A stretch of 64,000 bases of DNA from Nemopilema nomurai (taxonomy: Eukaryota; Cnidaria; Scyphozoa; Rhizostomeae; Rhizostomatidae), in the NCBI GenBank assembly GCA_003864495.1, contig ML133376.1, positions 620,001-684,000 of the forward strand, written 5' to 3'. Shown piece after piece: positions 34,799-47,200 of the stretch (the first letter of the stretch is position 1; the number at the start of each line of letters is the position of its first letter). The notes under the pieces are model-generated. The model was not told where the DNA came from, searched no databases, and saw nothing but the letters and a program-made list of their open reading frames with translations. The position numbers were made by a program, and so were the translations under genes.

Positions 34799-37700
34799 AT
34801 GGCTAAGATGGAAACACTGACAATATTACTGCTGCTGTGGTATGTTTCCATGGCAACAGGGCAGACCGATGATGCCATGCATGACTATTCTAGGCAAAAG
34901 GGAAATCGACAAAGAGCCTTCTATGGAGAGTGAGTATTCATAGACTCACGGTGAATTTTGAGCAACACTATAGTCAATCAGAGTATTGATATCAAGAAAT
35001 CAAGTAAAAAGCCATACAGATCACCTTCACTCTGCCCTTTTCAAATGCAATAATGATTGGTGTGATTCTGAAAAAGTTAATTTTAGAATAATGAGTACCA
35101 TTGGATAATTTTCCATAGCAAACCTGAAGGTCCCTCATACAACACTAGTGTGACTCCGGCTTCATTAAACACAATACTAGCAAAATAGTTCAATCCGTTG
35201 CCAAACACGGGGGATGGTTAAAAAAAGCGTTTTAAGCGAAGATCAGAAAGTTTATTAACATGAAGTCATTAGTGTCTGGCGAAGCAATTGACATGGCGGC
35301 ATCTGTCTTTTATCCACTAAAGAGTATTCAAAGGCTAACGAGCTAAGCTATCGAAGTATTTGTGCGTTGTATTTGACAAGTGCTTGCCATTATTACTATA
35401 TCAATGAAATTATGGTTGTTCTTGAAGCTTCGAAATTCTTTTCTTCGCAGTAAAAAACATCCGGCAAAGAGCTGTAGAGACATCTTCAAGCAAATGCCCA
35501 ACCTTCCAAGTGGAGTCTATTGGCTTGATGTGCATGACTGGGAAAACAATAAAACTATTCAAGAACGGGTAAGAGTCATTATCCAAAGACGCCAGAGTCA
35601 TGTTTCTGCGGGAATTTGGTAGGATGCTATACCTAGAGAGTGCGAAGCTTAGAATGAAACATCGCTGCCATCAGCACTGACTTCAGGCTCACTCAGAGGC
35701 AACTTTATTCCTTATCATCTTCTACTCCATTTTTGTTTTGATGCAGATCAAGGGTAGGATCCCCTTAACCCCTTCTTCAGTGGGGCGTTTAATATTGCCT
35801 TGCTACTTGCCTTGCAAATGCTGGCTTCAATGCATCTGAAATCTAACTCTAAAGGAGGTCTAAAAATTCCAATTCTTTGTGGACAATGCACAACATTGAT
35901 TCTCGGTGGCGCTCCTTCGCATTTGCTAACACTGTCAAAGCATTAAATAGGAAAGTCAATCATTGGGGTAACCATCATGCTTCTGTCTAGTACTGTGATT
36001 ATCTAGATTAGCAAGATAATCAATCAAGATTACTATCTTTTTAAAGCACGCACTGATACCCTACAAACGGGTTACCGTTATCCAAGAAAACAAGAAATGT
36101 TTTCATAATGTCTCACATATTGATCTTTCCCTTTCCAGACCTACTGTCAAAATACCCTTTCCAATGAAACAAAAACTGGCATGACAGTGAAGGGAAAGCA
36201 AGGGGCTATTGGAGTGGAAGATCTGTCCTTGGGCGAGCCGCCTCCAGAGCCGTTTGACTGGGAAGAACTCACGGACGGTAATTGGCCACTGCCAGTGACA
36301 CCCCCTACGGAGGAGGAGATGCAGAGCAGACTGAAACAAGCAGTGAAGGACTACAAGGAAAAGCTGTCGAAGAAAGGAAGCGATAACTCTGGATCCAATA
36401 TCATATTGAATCAGACTACCAGCGGATTCTTTGACTTGCCAGAATCTACGAAAATCCTAGGTGGGATTACCAGCGGATTTGTTGATAAGGCTTCAGGCTC
36501 GATAGAGAAGGGAATAGGATCAAGCAGTGAGGACGTAGATGATCGCAGTGGGAATACGATTGTTGCACCTCAATCTGCAGCTGGATTTGATAAGTTTGTG
36601 GCCAACAGCACATCGCCATTGCCTGCTCGTCTCGACCCTTCCTACCCAAGTCAGGCAAGAGCTTTTCAATGGCCTGATGGATCCTGGGCCTACAATTCGA
36701 CCCCGGGGATGACAAAGAGTGAGATGAATTTCACTGGCAACAGCATGGCGTCGAATCAAAATAATTGGTCGACTTCATTTATTCCAGTTGGCAATGAATC
36801 TTACGTCAATGAACAGTACAACACAAGTAATAGTGAGCTTGGTTATGAAAGCAAAACTATGAATGCTTCCAGTCAAACTGAAAAGGAAAATGTCAGTTAT
36901 TATAACAACGGGAATAGCAGCAGCAGCAACGACAGCAGCAACGACAACAACAGCAGCAGCAGCAACAACAATAACAACAGCAGCAACAGCACTCTGTATG
37001 ATACATACAATGGTGGTACAGGGAGTCGAGGGAGTGACAGTGCAAGAACCTTCTCAGCTAACTGGAACCAACCGTTTAACAGAAGCATTGAAAACAGTAC
37101 AGTGCCTGCAGATGGGTCGTTAGTGGCACCTGGAAGCGGGTTCATGGGGAACAAGAGTCTTGGAGCCAGTAATGTGACGGACGGTATGCCGCGGAGTCAG
37201 TACTTGCCGGTGACCGTTTCAGGAATATCCCAAAGCACCGGGTCGATTGTGTTCAGAACAGAAGCCAACGAAACGACCGCTTTGGGTGAAGACGAAGAAG
37301 CCCTAGATTCAATGTATAGAAAAACGATCAACTCTTCTGACCCTGTATACAATACAAGCAGCACACAGAATGCAACGCCATGGAGGAGCGATTCTAAATC
37401 ATATAATCAAAGTATGCTTAATATCAACGAGTTTCTCTTCCGAAATTCAAGTCGAAATGATTCAGTCACACTCTTGAACCAAGACGGCTTAACTTCTGCT
37501 TGGAATCTATCAAGAGTGGGCTACGATGATGCCCAAGAAAACAACATGACCAACTCATCAATTAATGCATTTTCAAACGACTCAAGCAACTATCAAAGTA
37601 TGCCAAAATATTTCACAAATGAAAGTAGCTATCCAGACGAGGCTACCAGGGCAAAGAATGAAAGAGAGGCGAGTAATGCAAGCACTGGCTATGAAGGCAA

Positions 37701-40700
37701 TCAGTTGCTAAGTAACGCCGTCGGTAACCAAAGTCCGCTTTTGTACAGCAGTCTTAATACCACGGATGGAATGCATGATACACGTCCAGTTCAAAATAGA
37801 ATGCCCTATGAGCTGATTAAGGAAATGAACGCCAGTGTGCTACAGGGTAACGAAGGACCTAAACTGAAGCAAATGGTCTATACAAAGGAAGAGACAAGCC
37901 GTTCGAGAAACGGAAGTGGAAGCTATGTGGATTATGGAGGGAAAAGCATTGGTGCTTCGAAGTTTATTGAGAAAACACACGATTTGAAGGAGCATGTCCT
38001 TATTCTGTATGACAATGGAGTGGTTAACAAGTCAGGGGGTAATCCAGTATTACCTGAGACAGTTCAACAAGCACCTGAAGGCAACGTAAAACGAGGCAGT
38101 GTGAATGCAAGTGTAGACCTTGCAAAGGAGGCCACTGAAAAAGATGATAGAAATGGAAGTGCAGTCAATAATACCAGTGGAGGAACTGGCTTGCAAAGTT
38201 TTAGCAACTTTCAAGATGATAACTCTACATTAAATAGCAGTGATGTTTTTCTTGGTGATAATGTCAGTCAGAACCCAAGCGAATCTGTGCCCGGCGGAGG
38301 AGCACTTTCGCAGGCATATCAGCAGCTCGACAGGCTGAACGCAACTCTGAACAATTTTACAAGCAGTCTCGACAATTTTGAGCGGAATTTCCGTCTTTTT
38401 AATACCAGTTTGGACCAGGCCTATGCCAGCTTGAATGAAACATTGAGGCTTGCAAACTCGACCCTTGTACCAAGCCTCATGTCTCAAGACAACAGCTTAT
38501 CAGAAAATCTGCCAGAAAGAAACGGATCAGTCTTAAGCAGTAAATTAAAGAATAGCGTTCACATGTATGTGATAAATTGGAAAAAGATTGTTCCATTTGG
38601 GGAGAGAGATGCATCTTCTAGTAGTGGTGACGGAAAAAGTGCATCAAAACCTGAAAAGGGGGAGCTCAAAGAGAAATCCAGTTTTGAAAAGGATGCGAGC
38701 AAGAAGAACGTGGAGAGGGACGGGCTGTTTGTGAAACCAGGCTTGAACAGAGGTATGTGATTCACGAGTAATGTTTACACCCCTGGTTGGTGTGTGATGA
38801 AGAGACAAAAAGTAGCTTTAAGGAAATATTTTATTATGAGTCTAGCCATCGTTCTAAGCTGTTACAGATAGATTTGCACTATACAAAAAGTTTGAGAATT
38901 GAATCTCCCACGAACCAAATTCTTCTTTATTGAATTCTTCTCTTAGACAAGGCTTTGGTTATTTTGAAGCTTTATCTTTTAATATCGCCAATCTGTACTT
39001 TGTATAACTTTATTCCGACAATTGATCATTTCTCATTCTGTGAAAACGTCTAGTTGTTTTGATGCTTCATAGTGAAAATAACCGAAACGACACGGCTTTT
39101 CTTTCAGGCTTCATTCAGATGGTTGTGTCGAAAGACGACGTGAACACAACAAAGCAAAAGAGTATACTTGGTAAAGCCAGATGGAATGTGCTGGAGCGTC
39201 CGGTGATTGACAATTCTAACCGGACACTGAAAAAGACAGAGACCGGGCATGTAGCAAACAGTAGTCTAATCAGCGGAGAATCACTTGACATTCGCACCAA
39301 ACAACCTGGAAAAGCTCCAAACAGCATAGACCCTGATCAGTTAAATCACGGCCTGTGGACTGCGGAAGCAAAGAAATACACTTCAAAGGCAGAAGAAGAC
39401 TTTGCAAAGCAGCAGAAGTATCTTAAAAGCAATGGAAATAAAGATGCATATGATGAAATGATCAAGGAATATAACAGCGTTGGTGTCCCAGCCACCTTGA
39501 ATGATCCAAGTCGAGCTGATGCGACGAAGGAGAAAATGACGGACTTTTACAATAGAAATGATGACATTGTCAGAGGGAAAGGTGGAAATGTTTATGTAGC
39601 CCCCCAGAAGGCCGACTCAGCACAAAATAGTAGAAAGCTGTCTAGTCCTGTGAAGACGGGGGATGATGCGAATAATTTTAATTCCAAGATGAGGCTGAGC
39701 AGCTCCACGAGTTCCGGTTCTGAAAGTGAGGCCGGAACCAACACCTGGGCTGAAGTCGGATCGAAAGTTGACGCGGGTGCCAGCTCGCAATCGGAGGTTG
39801 CAGAAGACCCCAACTTGCTGTCAAATGTGGATGACAGTCATGAAGCAGTTGATGACATTGATGACTGGAGCTTGAATGATGACGGCGAAGAAGAAGAGTA
39901 TGCAAACTACAACCGTCCCCAAGGTCTTGGCCTCTGGACTGACACTGGTACAGGAGTAGGCGTCAGCATTGGGACTGGGGCGAGCGCTGGGAGTGATACG
40001 TCATCACAAAATGATTTACCGCCGAAATGGTCTGGTTTTGGCCCCGGCAATGGCTTTGGAATGGGAATGGGCACAAGTGCGGGATCGCAATCAGGAGCAG
40101 AGACAATGACAGAGACTAGTGTAAGCATCAACTCAGAAGCAGGCACCAGTAGCCAATCAGGCTCCGAGTCAGACGCCGGATCCAAGCCATCTGGCTCAAG
40201 GTCTAGGTACAAATGGAAGATGGGCCCTGCTTCAAGACCATTTCTTGCACCATCACCGACTAACAATATCAGGCCTGAGAGTAAACTTGACAATTTACTA
40301 TTGCTAACCGAAAAGAAGCCAAATCCAAGCCTGGCATATTCATCGAATGCTCTACCGCTAAAAGAGATTTCCCCGTTCAAGGCTGCACCACAGCTCGGGG
40401 TCCAGGCGAATACACAAGTAAACACGAAGGTGCAAGTGCAGGCAACAGCGCAATCTCAGGCTGGCTCGAATACCAAACCAGGATCAAGACTAAAAAACAC
40501 GTCACATGGTAGGCTGAAGGAATCGAAGCAGCGCTTAAGCGAACTTGTCAAGGGCCATAACGAAAGATTGGAGTCGAACACGTTTAACAACCCGCTGAGG
40601 AAAATGAAACAGACCGAGAAGACCCCAATGCAGCTCAAGCTGGAAGAGGTGGGGCATAAAACGAGAAATAAACCGCGCGGGCCTAGGCCAGGTGGCGGCC

Positions 40701-41047
40701 AGGGGGGCGAAAAACAAACCACAGCTGCTGGGGTAGACCCGAAGAAAACCGAAGCATCCGTGGATATTTACTATGAAGGAAAAAACACTGGTGGAGTTGA
40801 TATAGATGCAGGAATAAGCATAAGTAATGCACAAAGGAGACCCAAGCTTGATAGCAAGTTGCATGGAATGATGGTGAACTCGCCTTATTTCTGGTATAAA
40901 ATGTACCCATACGACACACCAAGCACTGCTGATATAAATAGGAGGCTAGACTCGCTCCCATATGCGCAGTACACCCCGCAAATGAGGAGCCTCCAACGCA
41001 GGATCAGATCAGCGCGTAAAACAACTGGAGCTGCGCAGATACCCTAA
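34799..41047 (+). CDS. Gene C: secreted, sequon-rich low-complexity protein with SC...SG.YW module
   Basis: Four exons, 34799-34929, 35451-35568, 36139-38752 and 39108-41047, join in frame to 1,600 residues. Exon 1 is a signal peptide (METLTILLLLWYVSMATG) plus a short basic stretch. Exon 2 encodes HPAKSC, then 11 residues, then SGVYW, as in genes A and B, and ends in phase 0. Exon 3 starts TYCQN, then an acidic/Pro segment (LGEPPPEPFDWEELTDG). A long Asn/Ser/Thr-rich region with dozens of N-x-S/T sequons and a short poly-(Asn/Ser) tract follows. A heptad-like segment (residues 'LDRLNATLNNFTSSLDNFER') lies near its end. Exon 4 is richer in Gly/Ser/Ala with repeated 'GTGASAGS'-type motifs, then basic, with a Tyr-rich C-terminus (PYFWYKMYPYDTP). 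There is no known enzymatic domain. A heavily glycosylated extracellular or mucin-like role is inferred. It is the intact sister of gene B, divergently arranged. Confidence 0.86.
36906..36992 (+). repeat. AGC/AAC trinucleotide tract coding poly-Ser/Asn
   Basis: An interrupted AGC, AAC and GAC codon run inside gene C exon 3. It encodes a Ser/Asn tract with a few Asp residues and keeps the reading frame. It is a hypermutable in-frame microsatellite. Confidence 0.85.
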
Positions 41048-41945
41048 ATGACCGCTTTGGAGGAGGGCCTGACAACTTCTGACGGCCTGACTCGTTCATT
41101 TAATATTTTCTGCTTTAAATAATTTCTCCGTTTTAAATTTTTTCTCCGCTTCTTTAGCTAGGGAAAGAGCAATCTACAATGCATTCTTTTAACTATAAGT
41201 TTGAGTCAATGCATAATCAAGTAATGATCATTTATCAAATGACAAAGGTTTGAGACTACAAGACTCTGCTTCTTTCTTCGCAGATTTTATAAAGATTCCA
41301 TGAACAAAACTTTCACATTTTATCGTAGTTTTTCAAGGCTTAGTGAAGAATGATATAATTTTGACCAAAAAATTTGGTTTTATAAATTTTCAAAATATTT
41401 AATTATTTTATAAATTAATTTAAAATATTTAATATTTATTTAATCATTTTTACCCCTAAATTTGAATTTTGGCCTTCACTACTTTTGTTAAACAAGGGTT
41501 TACTAAAGAACTTATATGCTTTCATTGATGACGTCTATCTGGGAAATGTATCATTTGTAGTAGAAATTTGATTTTAATTGAGATTACATTTGTAAATTAA
41601 ATTTTTCATAAACAATTGCCATGTATTCACTTCAAATATATCGAATTGAATTGTCTGAAGATTTAACACGTTAGCCCTATCTGGAGATTTCAAGCATTCT
41701 TCATACATCGAAAACTGGGTACTTCCGGGTGATTCACCTAAACATCATTATAAATCGAGCCTTACCTTTTGACAGTACAGCTCCTTAGCAGACGTTAATA
41801 ACGTTCCTCACTTGCCTAAGTCCATTTTTGCCAAAGAAACCGATTGCGATATTTTATTGAAAACTTTCGCCAGATAAACCAAATTAGAAGCCCTTCAGAA
41901 CTATTTATGCTTACTAATGGAACTGTTCTAGTAGAAAGTACTTGA
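41048..41945. other. Gene C 3' flank, AT-rich
   Basis: No gene. A very AT-rich block (about 41350-41450) of TTTAAATATTTAAT-like sequence follows the stop codon. I did not find a clear AATAAA close to the stop. Confidence 0.5.
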
Positions 41946-42112
41946 AAGCCTGGTTTCCATATAATCGTGACGATCGTCGCAGTCGCAGAAAATGAATGCG
42001 ACGATCCTGAAGATCATATGGAAATGTCAATTTTCCTTGAAGTCACGATCGTGACGATCAGGATCGTGGCGATCGTGGAGATAGAAACTGGTTCTATCTC
42101 GACGATCGTGAC

Positions 42113-42233
42113 GATCCAGTGACCATCCAGTGACGATCCAGTGACGATCCAGTGACGATCCAGTGACGATCCAGTGACGATCCAGTGACGATCCAGTGAC
42201 GATCCAGTGACGATCCAGTGACGATCCAGTGAC
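42113..42233. repeat. 11-bp minisatellite (GATCCAGTGAC, about 11 copies)
   Basis: Nearly identical tandem GATCCAGTGAC units, with one copy starting CATCC. The unit resembles the GACGATCGTGACGATC motif repeated in the terminal inverted repeats of the surrounding element. The array may have grown from its own subterminal motif. Confidence 0.95.
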
Positions 42234-42320
42234 GATCGAGAATTTAATGGAATTTGCGGCATTGGCCACGATTCAGACGATCGATGTTGTTATTGCTTTG
42301 CCCTAAATTGCAAATGGAAA

Positions 42321-42608
42321 ATGGCGTCCCTGGAGGTCGTTTCCATGGAGGAGATCCAAAAATACGATTGTCTGTTCAATAAATTTAGCCGATATTTTAA
42401 GGACAAGTATAGGAAGTTGAATTGTTGGAGGCAAATTGGGGATGAATTTGGTGTGACCCCACAAGAGGTAGAAATGAGGTAAAAAAACATTCGGACTGCA
42501 TATGGAAGGTTCCTGAAAAGATCGAAATCTGTGCCCTCTGGCCCTGCATCAACAGCATCTCAGTATCATCATCAGTATCAGCCGCCATTTTTCGTTTTGT
42601 TCATTTAG
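42321..42608 (+). pseudogene. MADF/SANT-like fragment with an in-frame stop
   Basis: Reading from ATG at 42321 gives a MADF-like pattern: YDCLFNKFSRYFKD, W..IGDEFG, then after a TAA at 42480 the frame continues with RTAYGRFLKR. The pattern of W, I..(E/L)FG and LR/RTAY.RF is typical of the MADF DNA-binding domain found beside Harbinger transposases. GAG|GTAAAA at the stop could instead be a splice donor, but the homology continues directly after it, so a nonsense mutation is more likely. Confidence 0.65.
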
Positions 42609-42775
42609 ACTTGGCGCCAAAACCAAAATTCAACAGAGCTAAATTTAGCTTTTACACGATTGCGACGATTATATGGAAATCTTGGGTCGTCAGGATCTTC
42701 ACAATCGTGAAACAAAAAATTTCGACGATATTGGCGACTGCGACGATCGTCACGATTATATGGAAACCAGGCTTA

Positions 42776-44225
42776 ACCAAAAAGAATTTTTGTTCTGATT
42801 TCCAAATTCCCAGGAAGAAAAATGCTTTTTGCAGCTGACCCGTCTCGTTCTATATGTATACGCAGTATTGCAGTTCACACACGATAAGCTCAGTGAAAGT
42901 TAACACGAGCATTTATTGACACTCCTCTGGCTCAGACTTCTCTGCTCGTTGAAAAAGAAAAGTTTGAGGCGACACCAGACAAAATGGACAACGCAAAATA
43001 AATCATGAAGTAGTCAGACGATCAAAGTGTGGGTTTACTGTTAACAAAGATAGAATAAATCCTTTCAAGTTGGTTAAGTAAAGATCTTGACTGTGTATCA
43101 ACAGTATTTCGTCCTTCGACTTTGCTACCTGCTTCGAAATGGCGTTTCCACTGTTTCAATGTACTTATTCAAAGGGAGAACTGACACGCAAAAAAAATTT
43201 TGCCTCATTCTACGCAGAACATGCCACTGAATTCAAATCTGATAACTTTTTTTCATAAGCTTCACCGTTTTCCTGCTTTTCGCACTTTTACACGTCAATT
43301 ACGTCACTGCCATTACTCGGAATTTTTCCGAAGCGGGAACAAGATTATCGCAACGGGTCGTTAAAATTGACTGACGTCACAAGTGACATGTTTATAAGGC
43401 CGTCTATAAGGATTTGACCATAACGGTAGAAACTGATCCAAAACTTGGTGCCCTACAGTAACTTTCTGCCTTAAAGAAGCTTAAAAAGTGGTTCGTTGTG
43501 CTGCCTATAATTGTACTGGAGTTGGAAAGTCCCTTTTTCGGTCCCCAACAAGGACAACAATTATTTTCTGGAAGGAAATCCAAGGATCACTATAATCTAA
43601 ACTTCAACATTTTGAATACTTGATATTTAATTTTGTGCTTTTCCTACCAATGAAGCATGGTTTCATTGACAAGATATTTCCTACCCAGCAGGTCTTTTTA
43701 ATAAAATAGGGACATTAGGTAGCCAGAACGATAGCAGGCAGGATAACCTTAGGTTGTCGTTACCCTATTAGTTTTTAGAAACGCCAATGCATTTGCATAT
43801 TTTGCATTCTTTCATGGAGAAGCCTACGCTATTCAAATTACTACGCTTTCGACAAATTTGCCTAGTAATTTTTCGTGCGTTCAAGTATCTGCGGCCCTGT
43901 CTCAAAATGGTATACTACTCTCAAAGAGGGCAATAAATGATGAAATTAAAATTTCTGGTAAACAGAAAACTTCTCCTGTCAAATCCAAGTAGAATAGTCT
44001 TTTGGAAAAGTGGCTCACCAAAAATGAGAACAACGAAACAAAATTGTCCTACATTTCTCTTGAGACATTCTAGTTGTCTTGTTTTTAAAAATAAGGGGGG
44101 AGCGGAGGGGTAGGGACGAAGTATCAGTATTCGGGGCACAAGCGACATTGTGGTCCATGTAATTTTTACAGTGTTTCAGACCCGAATTAATGACATATTA
44201 TCTAGTTCCTGTGTATTCTTTTAGG
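42776..44225. other. Flank with a THAP-like zinc-finger fragment
   Basis: Mostly non-coding. At 43489-43590 (+) a short frame reads VVRCAAYNCTG, then FRSP, then FWKEIQ before a stop. This resembles the start of a THAP zinc finger (C-x(2-4)-C, then F..FP, then W). THAP domains occur in P-element transposases and derived proteins. The rest of the domain is not found. Confidence 0.3.
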
Positions 44226-47200
44226 TGACCAGGGTACTAATTATTCGGACGATGAAATGGATATCACACAAGCTGGTACATCTCCTTCACCGCTAATGAA
44301 ACAAGAACCACATCCAAACAACAAAATGGATGTTACTCCAGATGAAACAACTTCGTCATCTCATGTGGAACAGGAGCCACTGAATTGTCCAAACAATATG
44401 GTTTATCTTCTTATTATAATGTCGAGTCATAAAATGTCATCTTACATGTTATTAACATATTTCCAACCTGGATGGTTTGATACACTGAACTGTTGCTTAT
44501 TATAGGTGTGCGGAATTTACCATATTTCTAGTAAATGCAGTTTGCATTGCTATTTGATCTAGTTAGACATTCTTATCGTTGCTATCAATAGACATCACTA
44601 AATTAAGAAGAAAAGGGGAAAATTTTGGAATTTCTGCATCTTTTCGCAAAATAACTCTATAAATAATTCTTGGTGAATTGGTCAAAACCTATATAAATTT
44701 CAGACTAAAATTCATCGTCGAATCATCAATTTTACAGGCCATGATGACCAGCGAAGAAATATATACAATCAGAGTTTTGCAAGAGAAGGCTGTCCTTGTC
44801 GTTGACGACATGTTTACCTGGTACATGATTCAAGATTTCGATGTATCGAAGAACTCCTTGAAAGTACGTCATGATGCTTTTCTCTTGCTCTTGTTATCTC
44901 ACTTTCTGTCGCTCCTATATATCTATCCTTGCCGAAATTTATACGCAATGCACAAAAATTTGTTTTAAAAATGAAATAAATTTTCCATTGGGAAAAAATC
45001 TTTGGAAGATCTAATTGAGAATCATCTGTTTGTGGGCCTTTGCTTTTGGTCATCCTTTTTTGTATAATATCTTGTTTCATTGCACAAAATGAAAGTCTTC
45101 GTATTTCAACCGCAGAGAAAGGCATACCACTTCATATACAGAAAACCGTTAAAATTTGAGAACGATACTGTCTGGTTATACTCCTGTGCTTGCGATCGAC
45201 AAAGAAACGATTTCCTGACTTGCTGCAGTGGATTGGAAACACAAAACAGCAAAGTTTTATTCTATTATCTTGACTTTGTTTTACTTAATACCTTTGAAAT
45301 ATAACTTGTCTAGTACCATCGAGGTAGCATCCCATTTTTAAGAAGCTATTTCTTTAGTATTTGCACAGCGACTGGATAAATTCTACCCTGATTGCCTCCA
45401 TTTGAAAGTTCTATGTGAACTAGCCCGCATTTGAGATGAAGTAAATAACGTGGTTATAACTGATCTTTCAAAAGGTGAGCGAAATGGATTTATATTCACA
45501 AGAAGTGTACTGCCTAATGCATTATTAAAATCTTCTGTTGTTTTTTCTATTCGTTACTTTTTTGTTTCTTATGTATTCAATACTGGGATAGTGTACATAT
45601 TACTCTTTAGAAGTTTTAAATTAATTTTAATGTCAGCTGAATATAAATATTAGAATGTAAATGTAAAAACTTATTAAAATACTCCATATTCCATTTGACC
45701 AACTTTTTCTCTTTCAGACGAGCTGGATGACAACCTTTTTAGCAAGGTAATGTTTATGATATATGGTTGAGTTCAAGTTAAGGAAGAATTGCCATATTTA
45801 TGAACTATAGCTAAGGCAAACTATAATCAACTGCTAGTTTTCCTGTTATCAGGGTGGTGCCATTATTAAAATATTTCACAAAAAAAAGATTCACTAATAA
45901 TAAGAGTGCACGAAAAGGAAAGTCCGGCCGTAGTAGGCATTGATAAAAAGGGTCTTGTTTGCTTGACATGCAATTGTGGAAGGCAAGATTGTACTCACGT
46001 GAATCAATTCAATGAGTTGATGGTTTTGGATCAAATTTCAGAGAGCATGTTTCTAATTGTCGAGGAGCATGAAAAATTGAAAATGAAACATTCTCGAAAT
46101 TACGCCAAGAAGACGATTTCTACTGAACCATTGCGGAACCACTGCAAGATTGTGTTCACATTGGAACATACAGTGATGCAGTAATCGAAGATGTTGTCGG
46201 TCAGATGTACCTAATACCAGACTTTGGCTCTGACCACTGTCTCCGTTGCAAATCAAAAATGAATTTCGAGTTCGATGAGCTGACCTGGGCGTTCAACGTA
46301 AAGCTGATTTCAAGGAATTTTATAAAAAGTGTCAGAGGTAGCGCTCTTCTAGCCTTTGCTCTATGCTTTTCAATCAAATGAATAGCCTATATTCTTGGAA
46401 AAAGCTTGGGCGTTGTATCACTTTCATGTTACTATTTCTTAAAACTTATCACCTACCCGGATTTATATTTACATTCACTGATAATTATGGCTGATTGTCT
46501 TCTTTGTCACTTGACAATTGGGTACCTGATTTAATATGTACCTTTTAGTAATATAAAAAAATGTAAATGAATGAACATATGTGTTTCAACTGTTTGCTTC
46601 GACATTTTTGGTCCTTATATAGTATATGATACCATTGGTTCTGTAAATTATTCTTGGTGATTGCTGATGGGCCTCTCCTTTTTAACAAAGTTTGAGTAAC
46701 TCCACCAGGGTTTTAGCATTCTAGAAATAAAACAAAATATGGACTATTTTATTACCAATTCAGCGAGAATTATGCAATATTCAATCGAGTATTAAAATTT
46801 AGTATCAAGAATGTCAGTAGTTGGTTGTTAATAATAAAATACCCATTTATTAGTTCCAGGTTTGCGTTGGCACACAATCTTACTGCGGAACAAAAGAGGT
46901 GTTATGAATTTGGGGGAATTTGCGATTGGCCATGACATCTTGAAGGATTATCTGTTTAGGTTTTTAAATGGTTACAGGTACGAAAAACTTTCTATCAGAA
47001 AATTGTTTAAAAGTTGGAGTATTTCATCAACTCCTGTTAAAATTCCTGTCCAGAATACACCGTGGCCCTCTAACCTAGTGCTTTAAAATGTCACACTTGC
47101 CCGGAACGATATCTTTCCCACGTCTTTTGCCTTCTTTCCAATGTTGTTTATTTCGCTATCTGTCATTTCAATCAACTAGCCTTCTGTCGGTCTTTTCTTT

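Larger units (their letters stand above)
41946..42775. mobile_element. PIF/Harbinger-like DNA element with near-perfect long inverted repeats
   Basis: The left end reads AGCCTGGTTTCCATATAATC and the right end is its reverse complement; the match continues through CGTGACGATCGTCGCAGTCGC. The element is about 830 bp. Inside it are an 11-bp minisatellite and a fragment of a MADF/Myb-like DNA-binding protein, the accessory protein type carried by Harbinger elements. There is no DDE transposase. The target duplication is not clear because TTAA-like bases flank both sides. Long similar ends suggest recent activity. Confidence 0.8.

Noticed and set aside
36900..37154. Poly-Leu and poly-Thr/Ala frames across the AGC/AAC tract
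   Set aside because: They are alternate-frame readings of the gene C microsatellite.
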